Shown in pieces: positions 52,010 to 57,901 of a stretch of DNA of 57,901 nucleotides. Numbering within the stretch: position 1 is the first letter of the stretch; the number at the start of each line of letters is the position of its first letter. The position numbers and the translations under genes were made by a program. The notes below the pieces were generated by a model, which was given only the letters and a program-made list of their open reading frames with translations, did not search any database and was not told the DNA's origin. Source of the stretch: an uncultured Erysipelotrichaceae bacterium (GTDB lineage Bacteria > Bacillota_I > Bacilli_A > Erysipelotrichales > Erysipelotrichaceae); assembly GCA_946537255.1 (NCBI GenBank), contig CAMNFS010000006.1, positions 1 through 57,901 on the forward strand, in the 5' to 3' direction.

Positions 52010-54790
52010 ATGGCATCAGGCAGGAAGAATGGGTTTCTCTTCCCGGAAGAGATGACCCTCTATCGACAGGAAATCAATATCGAAAACCGAAAGGCAATTC
52101 ATATGTTTGCCTATGGCGGACTGATCATTGCTCTTTTGAACATGGCCGCGCAGGCAATTGTCCGGGGGGTTCTGATTCCGCCGGCCTATTCCTTTTTTCT
52201 GCCCGGCGTGTTTGTCATTCTGATTCTTCTCGATCGCTTCGTTCTGCCGCAGAACTACCCGCATTCCACTCTGGTTCTGTATCTTTTTCAGGCGGTACTG
52301 ATGCTCAGTGCCATCCTGCTTGGCACCGTCATGGACCCAAGACATCAGGCTACGACCATTCTTCTGTTCATTACGCTGATGCCTGCCATGATTCTCGATA
52401 CACCCGTCCGCTCCTTCGGCATGGAATGTATCTTCTGCATCATCTTCGCCATCTTTTCCGCCATGTACAAGGAACCCTATCTGTTCCTGGTCGATACGGT
52501 ACATGTGGCGGAATTCCTGTTTGCCTCGCTGGTTGTGACCATGATTGTCACAAGAATCCGGCTGGGTTATCTCATGAAGATCGGTGAGATCCGCTATGTC
52601 GCGGACCATGATCCTCTGACCGGATGCTATGCAAGACACGCCATGAGAACCCGCCTTGACCGCTATCTGAATCAGCCGGCGGCGATCACGGTCTGTTCTC
52701 TGGAAAATGTTTCCCTGTACAGCGATTTCTACGGTCACGATACCGGAAATGAGATGCTGGTACGGACCGTGAATATTCTGAGCTCCGTTTTCGGAGAAGA
52801 GGATACCTACCGCTATCAGGGAATGGAATACGCGGCCGTGATTCCCGGCGGAACGGAAGCCGAGATTCTGGAAAAAATCACCATGGTCAGAAAAAGAGCC
52901 GCTTCCTTTGATATCCGAAACCACCATATTGTGCCGGTACTGAACTTCGGCTATGTGACCGGAACGCCAAAGGATGAGGATAATTTCCGGCAGATGATCC
53001 GGCTTGCGGAAATTCATCTGCACAAGGCATCGAAAAGCGGCGCGAATCAGACCGTCGGATCCATCTTTGATGAGGCGGCCCTGCAGACCGGCATTGTGGA
53101 AAGCAGCCTGTCCATGCATGCCCCGTCCTATGAGATCAATCCTCTGACCGGTCTTCCCGGCATGAGTTACTTTACGGTCCGGGCAGAGGAAATGCTTCAT
53201 TCCATCGTGAATCTTTCCGAATCTCCGGTCGTCGGCTATGTCCGCCTGCGCGGTCTGAGAAAATTCAACAACATGGCAGGATACAAGAGCGGCGATCAGC
53301 TGATCATGGATACCGGAAGACTGCTGTCCAAAGCCTGTTCCAAAAGACTCGTGTGCTATATCACGGCCGGCCGCTTCTGCATCATGATCTACCGGAAGGA
53401 ATGCGAAGAAGTAATCGAAAATGTCAACAGCCTGCTTCAGGATCTCTATCCCGGATATGACATCCAGGTCATGGCCGGGTTTGCGGAGTATACCGGAAGT
53501 GAAAGCGTGATTTCTCTTCTTGACTCGGCAAAGCTTGCCTCACAGGATCTCAAGCGGAAAAAAGAGAATATCCGGTTCTTTGATCAGGAAATGCAGCAGA
53601 AGCATACGCTGCGGGAATATGTGCTCAGCCATGTGGATGAGGCAGTGGAAAACGGCTATCTGAAGGTCTATTTCCAGCCCATTGTCCGTACCATTACCGG
53701 TCGTGTATGCAATGAAGAGGCGCTTTCCCGCTGGGTGGATCCGGTGTACGGATTCCTGACGCCGAATGTGTTTGTGCCGCCGCTGGAAGAAGCAGCCCTG
53801 ATGTACAAGGTCAATCTCAATGTGGTCCAGCAGGTGCTGGACGGCTTCCGTCTGCGCCAGAAGCTCCATGTTCCGATTGTGCCGGTTTCCATCAATCTGT
53901 CGCGGACGGATTTTGAACAGTGCGATATGGTCCAGGCCATTTCCAATATGTGCGATGAGGCCGGCGTGGATCACAGCATGATCAAGATTGAAATAACCGA
54001 GAGTGCCTTTACCAGGGACAATGTCCTGATGAAAAAGGCAGTTCATGATTTCCGCAGCCTTGGCTTTGAAGTATGGATGGACGACTTCGGAAGTGAGTAT
54101 TCCACTCTGAACCTCCTTCAGGAAACGGAATTTGATCTTCTGAAAATCGACATGCAGTTCATGAAAAACTTCGCGGTCGGCTCACGGAATCACATCATCG
54201 TTTCAGATATCATCGATATGGCGAAGCGAATGGGAATCACCACCCTCATTGAAGGCGTTGAAACAAAAGAACACTACGAACTCCTGAAGCGGATGGGATG
54301 TGAGAAGATACAGGGATTCTATTTCAACCGTCCCAATCCGCAGAACTATATCACTGAAAAGGCGCTCTCCGGGACGGGTCTGAAATTTGAGGAACCCGAA
54401 ACCGCCGGCTATTACGCGGACATCGGAAGAATCGATCTTCACAATCCCTCCGGTCATCCGGGCCTTGGCGATACGGACAGCTCTCTTCCATGCGCTGTCA
54501 TCGAGTACCAGAACGCCAGAGCGGTCTGTCTTACCGAGACCGACGCCTTCCGGCGCATCATGGCAGAGCATGGCTGGATGAGCCATGACCCGCAGGATCA
54601 GGCTGTTTCCAACCCTCCGTACGGCATGATCTCCGCGGCCGGGCAGTGTGTGGATCTCAACCGCCGCTACAGCTTCTCGGTTGAAGCGCAGGATGGCTAT
54701 TACACCTTCTATCTGCGAAGGATTTCCGAATATGAAAACCATGGCGCAAGGGCTCTGCTGTGCATGATTCTCAAGAACCAGTCCGCCTGA
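52010..54790 (+). CDS. Membrane c-di-GMP EAL protein with two degenerate GGDEF domains
   Basis: The 926-residue protein has about six N-terminal membrane helices (residues 30-190). A first GGDEF fold follows (about 205-350) whose signature is GMEYA. The second (about 385-530) has AGRFC at that position. Both lack the catalytic signature. The EAL phosphodiesterase domain (about 545-790) keeps E570 in EALSRW, SINLSR, KIEITES, MDDFGSEYSTL, LLKIDMQ and IEGVET. A unique 130-residue C-terminal tail follows. It likely degrades c-di-GMP under control of the GGDEF and membrane parts. The ATG at 52010 has GAGGGGG. Confidence 0.92.
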   Translation: MASGRKNGFLFPEEMTLYRQEINIENRKAIHMFAYGGLIIALLNMAAQAIVRGVLIPPAYSFFLPGVFVILILLDRFVLPQNYPHSTLVLYLFQAVLMLSAILLGTVMDPRHQATTILLFITLMPAMILDTPVRSFGMECIFCIIFAIFSAMYKEPYLFLVDTVHVAEFLFASLVVTMIVTRIRLGYLMKIGEIRYVADHDPLTGCYARHAMRTRLDRYLNQPAAITVCSLENVSLYSDFYGHDTGNEMLVRTVNILSSVFGEEDTYRYQGMEYAAVIPGGTEAEILEKITMVRKRAASFDIRNHHIVPVLNFGYVTGTPKDEDNFRQMIRLAEIHLHKASKSGANQTVGSIFDEAALQTGIVESSLSMHAPSYEINPLTGLPGMSYFTVRAEEMLHSIVNLSESPVVGYVRLRGLRKFNNMAGYKSGDQLIMDTGRLLSKACSKRLVCYITAGRFCIMIYRKECEEVIENVNSLLQDLYPGYDIQVMAGFAEYTGSESVISLLDSAKLASQDLKRKKENIRFFDQEMQQKHTLREYVLSHVDEAVENGYLKVYFQPIVRTITGRVCNEEALSRWVDPVYGFLTPNVFVPPLEEAALMYKVNLNVVQQVLDGFRLRQKLHVPIVPVSINLSRTDFEQCDMVQAISNMCDEAGVDHSMIKIEITESAFTRDNVLMKKAVHDFRSLGFEVWMDDFGSEYSTLNLLQETEFDLLKIDMQFMKNFAVGSRNHIIVSDIIDMAKRMGITTLIEGVETKEHYELLKRMGCEKIQGFYFNRPNPQNYITEKALSGTGLKFEEPETAGYYADIGRIDLHNPSGHPGLGDTDSSLPCAVIEYQNARAVCLTETDAFRRIMAEHGWMSHDPQDQAVSNPPYGMISAAGQCVDLNRRYSFSVEAQDGYYTFYLRRISEYENHGARALLCMILKNQSA

Positions 54791-54814
54791 GGACAGAAAT
54801 GAGATTCTGATGTT

Positions 54815-55642
54815 ATGAAAGTGATCTGTCTGATTGAAAATACGGAAGGATTATCCGGATGCCCCGCCGAACACGGTCTCAGTCTGTATATTGAAACCGG
54901 AGCACACCGGCTTCTTATGGACGCCGGTGCCGATGATCTGATTCTGGAAAACGCCAGGCGGCTGAATGTGGACCTTCGGATCGTGGATACGGTCATCCTC
55001 TCCCATGGCCATTATGATCATGGCGGCGGACTGCCCGCTTTTCTGAGTGTCAATCAGAAGGCTTCCGTTCTGGCCAGGCCGTCTGTCTTTGACGCCTATT
55101 ATTCATTGCATTCCGATGGACCGCATTACATCGGACTTCCTGAAGAACTGAAAGGCAGTGACCGCTTTTCTCTGATCGACGGGGATACGGTGATTGCGGA
55201 TGGGATTTCTGTTTTCTCGGATATTCCGGTTCTTACCCCTGTTCCTTCTGCCAACGTACGTCTGAGAAAGCTCTGCGATGACCGGTTTGCGATGGATGAT
55301 TTTGCCCATGAACAATGCCTTGTCATTGAGGAAAACGGAAAGCGGTACCTTTTCAGCGGCTGCGCGCATCATGGCATCCGCAATATCCTCGCGGCATTTC
55401 AGAACCGGTACGGTTCGTATCCGGACGCTCTGTTCTCCGGCTTTCATATGATGAAGCGACACTACAGCCAGGATGATCTCCTTGCCATTATGGAAACCGC
55501 CTCTTTCCTGCGGGAAACCGGAACCATCTGTTATACCGGTCACTGCACGGGCGAAACTGCGTATCATGCAATGAAAAAGATCCTGAAACAGCAGCTGTGT
55601 TATCTCCATTGCGGCGATACGGTCATTCTGCCTGCTTCCTGA
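54815..55642 (+). CDS. MBL-fold metallo-hydrolase
   Basis: The 275-residue enzyme has the beta-lactamase-fold motif LSHGHYDHGGG (HxHxDH, about 63-73), an N-terminal LLMDAGADDLI, FSGCAHHGI (third His) and ICYTGHCTGE (last His), matching the small MBL hydrolases related to those acting on 7,8-dihydropterin or quinolone-type substrates. It begins 24 nt after the EAL gene. Confidence 0.88.
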   Translation: MKVICLIENTEGLSGCPAEHGLSLYIETGAHRLLMDAGADDLILENARRLNVDLRIVDTVILSHGHYDHGGGLPAFLSVNQKASVLARPSVFDAYYSLHSDGPHYIGLPEELKGSDRFSLIDGDTVIADGISVFSDIPVLTPVPSANVRLRKLCDDRFAMDDFAHEQCLVIEENGKRYLFSGCAHHGIRNILAAFQNRYGSYPDALFSGFHMMKRHYSQDDLLAIMETASFLRETGTICYTGHCTGETAYHAMKKILKQQLCYLHCGDTVILPAS

Positions 55643-55710
55643 GGAAAACAACAGAGACCGGAATGTCGAATAGAAGGAATTCCTGTCAGATAAGGAAATG
55701 AGGTAAGCCG

Positions 55711-56622
55711 ATGGAAACCCGGGATCGAAAGGATGGAACGCCCTGCGGAAAAACAAATGACATCCGGTTCTTCATGGAACGGTGGGTTCAGACTGCCCGG
55801 GCTGCCATGCATATATTCCAGAGCAGAGACATGAATGTATTTGCCGGCAACGCGACGCTCTACATCCTGATGGCCATGGTTCCCTTCTTTACCCTCGCGG
55901 CGGGTCTTGTCAACTTTCTTCCGAAAACCTATCTCAAGGATTTTTCCGTGATGCTGGCGAGTGTATTTCCGAATATTCCTCAGATTCAGTCCATGGTCAA
56001 TACCATGATATCCAGGGTGAATCCGGAAACCGGCACGGTTGTTGTCTCGATCTCCCTTCTGATCATGCTGTGGTCTGCCTCCAACGGCGTTTCCGCTCTG
56101 CAGCTGGGTCTTACCAGAATCAGCTCCGATTCCCCTCCCTCCGTTATCCGCCGCCGTCTTTCCGCAGTGATCCATACGGTCCTGTTCATCGGGCTGATCG
56201 CCGCATTGCTGATATTCCGGGTGTACCGCAGTTCTCTTTCCGAGTTCGGCGCAAAGCTCTCGGATCTCTTTCATCAGCCGCAGATCTCCGTGGTCTTTGA
56301 CACCATCCTCAAGGATGGAGGCCTGATTACCTCTTTTGCCATGGGACTCATTGTCCTTTTTGCCTATACCTTTCTGCAGTCCCATATCCACAGGATCCAG
56401 GACCTTCTGCCGGGAACGGTATTTACCACCATTTTCTGGATCCTTTTTTCTGAACTGTTCGAATGGTTCATTTCCCAGTTCTGGAATGCCTCGGCACTGT
56501 ACGGTTCCTTCGCGTCTGTTTTCCTGACCGCGATGTGGCTGAAAACCATCATTACGATTCTTTTTATCGGCGCCTCCCTGAATGAAGCACTGCGTCTGGA
56601 AAAAGAAGATGATAAAATATAA
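55711..56622 (+). CDS. YihY/BrkB-family membrane protein
   Basis: The 303-residue protein has six helices and the YihY marks NATLYILMAMVPFFTLAAG (about 48-66), MLWSASNGVSALQLGL (about 121-136) and the C-terminal LPGTVFTTIFWILFSELFEWFI with GSFASVFLTAMWL. Function is not settled; it is not an RNase BN. A TATAAT at 56618-56623 overlaps its stop and may help express deoC. Confidence 0.88.
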   Translation: METRDRKDGTPCGKTNDIRFFMERWVQTARAAMHIFQSRDMNVFAGNATLYILMAMVPFFTLAAGLVNFLPKTYLKDFSVMLASVFPNIPQIQSMVNTMISRVNPETGTVVVSISLLIMLWSASNGVSALQLGLTRISSDSPPSVIRRRLSAVIHTVLFIGLIAALLIFRVYRSSLSEFGAKLSDLFHQPQISVVFDTILKDGGLITSFAMGLIVLFAYTFLQSHIHRIQDLLPGTVFTTIFWILFSELFEWFISQFWNASALYGSFASVFLTAMWLKTIITILFIGASLNEALRLEKEDDKI

Positions 56623-56663
56623 TCCGATAAAACGCATATAAATATATTCCAGGGGTGAACAAC

Positions 56664-57347
56664 ATGAACATTACAGTCAGGGATGTCGCGATGATGATCG
56701 ATCACACCAATCTGCATGCGGACGCGACAACCGCGGATTTTCAGAAACTCTGCGATCAGGCAAGGGAATATGGATTCAAGTCCGTCGCAATCAATACCTA
56801 TCCGGTCGCGATGTGCCGCAGGATGCTGGAAGGCTCAGAGGTTCTGACCGGTGCCGCGGTCGGATTCCCGCTCGGTCAGATGACGATTGCCACAAAGGCC
56901 ACTGAGGCAGAGAATGCGGTCAATGACGGCGCGCAGGAGTTTGACTACGTGCTCAATGTCGGGAAACTGAAGGAACATGACTATGTCTATATCGAAGAGG
57001 AGATGAAACAGCTGGTTGCCGTTGCCAGAAAGGCCGGCATCTGCTGCAAGGTGATTTTTGAGACCTGTTATCTTACCCGGGAAGAGATCGTGGAAGCCGC
57101 CCGGATTGCGTCCCGCGTCAGACCGGATTTCATCAAGACCAGCACCGGTTTTGGAACAGCCGGCGCCACAGCGGAAAACGTGAAGCTCATGAAAGAAAAC
57201 TGCGGGCCGGAGGTTCAGGTCAAGGCAGCCGGAGGAATCCGCTCCTGGAAAGACGCACAGGCAATGATTGAAGCCGGCGCGACACGTCTTGGCACATCCA
57301 GCGGAATCAGAATCATTGAAGAAATGAAGGCGGCCGGCATTCAGTAG
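56664..57347 (+). CDS. deoC: Deoxyribose-phosphate aldolase
   Basis: The 227-residue class I aldolase cleaves deoxyribose 5-phosphate to glyceraldehyde 3-phosphate and acetaldehyde. Catalytic residues lie in EFDYVLNVGKLK (Asp), DFIKTSTGFG (Schiff-base Lys) and VKAAGGIRSW (second Lys). I chose the ATG at 56664 with AGGGGTG upstream. It appears monocistronic, with a long terminator following. Confidence 0.95.
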   Translation: MNITVRDVAMMIDHTNLHADATTADFQKLCDQAREYGFKSVAINTYPVAMCRRMLEGSEVLTGAAVGFPLGQMTIATKATEAENAVNDGAQEFDYVLNVGKLKEHDYVYIEEEMKQLVAVARKAGICCKVIFETCYLTREEIVEAARIASRVRPDFIKTSTGFGTAGATAENVKLMKENCGPEVQVKAAGGIRSWKDAQAMIEAGATRLGTSSGIRIIEEMKAAGIQ

Positions 57348-57389
57348 GATTCCTTTCTGCAGAAGAAAACCTCCCGCTCAGAATACGGT

Positions 57390-57447
57390 CTGAAAAAGGC
57401 TCCTTACCTTCTTCCCATAAGGGAGTGAAGACAGGAGCCTTTTTCAG
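57390..57447. terminator. Long bidirectional terminator after deoC
   Basis: A 15-bp perfect outer stem (CTGAAAAAGGCTCCT/AGGAGCCTTTTTCAG) with an inner CTTC/GAAG pair serves deoC on the plus strand. On the minus strand it lies 10 nt past the stop of the right-edge gene. Confidence 0.9.
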
Positions 57448-57457
57448 CCGGATTGCT

Positions 57458-57771
57458 TCAGCGGCGTCTCAGGCCGGTTGTCTTTGCAAGATCCATAATG
57501 AACTGGGTGATTTCCTCACGGTTTGCGGCCGGACGGTGAAACCGCTTGAAAAAGCGTACCGCCATGTTTGCCTCAGATGTGGAAAGCGATTCCCCGTCGG
57601 CGATCAGATGATAGCCATTATTGCAGATCGCTCCTTCTCCTTCTGCCGCGACAATGCGCGGATATAATCCTCTGCAGAATGAGCGGAAAGAATTCCTCCG
57701 CCGCTGACATCCTCCAGTTGATCTTCCTGAACCTCATTGATTTCCTTTTCCGTGTTTTTCTCCTTTTTCAC
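57458..57771 (-). pseudogene. Frameshifted small protein with double-glycine-type leader
   Basis: A probable GTG start at 57771 (AAAGGTG upstream) gives KEINEVQEDQLEDVSGGG, then AEDYIRALSRQKEKE. The sequence then switches frame to NNGYHLIADGESLSTSEA and continues to FIMDLAKTTGLRRR and a TGA at 57458, followed by a terminator. The slip lies in the purine repeat near 57615-57630. The VSGGG stretch is like the leader of peptide-type bacteriocins or Nif11-like peptides; the C-terminal part is not. One frameshift could be an error, phase variation or decay. Confidence 0.5.
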
Positions 57772-57901
57772 AGTTTCCGTACACCTTTTTTCAGGGTGCT
57801 GAACTGCTTCCAATTCTTGTACGGCCGTTTTCCCGGCTGTCCACTCCCTTTTTCAGTAATCCATCAGCCAGATGCCGATCTTCACCCGGTAGAACCCATC
57901 C

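Noticed and set aside
57425..57667. 80-codon plus-strand ORF at the right edge
   Set aside because: It starts inside the deoC terminator hairpin and overlaps the better-supported minus-strand gene.

Overview
The window is a stretch of bacterial chromosome of roughly 50% GC with dense, short-spaced operons, AGGAGG-type ribosome binding sites and sigma-A promoters. The gene content (pyrI-containing pyrimidine operon, DivIC-type division protein, BspA-like LRR surface protein, YczE, DUF6765, DUF1508, DUF2828 and a lysine riboswitch) points to a gut or oral Bacillota member. An Erysipelotrichia-like lineage is my best guess, but this is inference. No tRNA, rRNA, CRISPR array or prophage was seen; one IS200/IS605-type transposon is present.

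Left part (1-13.0 kb): a MATE exporter, a divergent LysR regulator, a CPBP protease and a DivIC-like protein precede a complete minus-strand de novo UMP operon, pyrC-carB-pyrK-pyrD-pyrF-pyrE-pyrB-pyrI. Its junctions overlap or nearly touch, and it has a sigma-A promoter and a hairpin leader. It lacks carA, the glutaminase subunit of carbamoyl-phosphate synthase.

13.1-24.9 kb is an accessory patch. It holds an HU protein, then a two-gene unit of a CARF-like/HEPN putative RNase and a zinc-ribbon partner with no CRISPR locus nearby. Next come a multiply frameshifted gene, a GH43 glycosidase, an XRE-type regulator, an amidohydrolase, an IS605-type element (divergent tnpA/tnpB with end hairpins and a candidate guide-RNA region), a DUF2828 vWA protein and a small HIRAN protein.

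25-44 kb is mostly minus-strand and includes many poorly known proteins. These are a GNAT acetyltransferase, a four-gene membrane/lipoprotein cluster with a 46-codon gene, and a 1155-residue secreted LRR-Ig-like-ADP-ribosyltransferase-like fusion. They continue with a UvrD-like helicase, a cyclase-family enzyme, an amidase and a VUT transporter. A tightly overlapping set of membrane proteins around a DUF6765 protein follows, then a DUF1508 (YegP) protein next to an unusual lysine/alanine-repeat protein.

44-57.9 kb is plus-strand apart from one HAD phosphatase and a frameshifted gene at the right edge. It begins with a lysine riboswitch controlling lysA-dapA-dapB-ddh (the diaminopimelate dehydrogenase route to lysine). 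After tatD come a PP2C/SpoIIE-like signalling phosphatase, a membrane EAL protein with two degenerate GGDEF domains, an MBL hydrolase, a YihY-type membrane protein and deoC.

The most unusual items are the orphan CARF-HEPN/zinc-ribbon pair, the LRR-ART surface protein in which the expected catalytic arginine appears to be serine, the pyr operon without carA, and the Lys/Ala-repeat protein. No database search was possible, so all family names rest on motif recognition.
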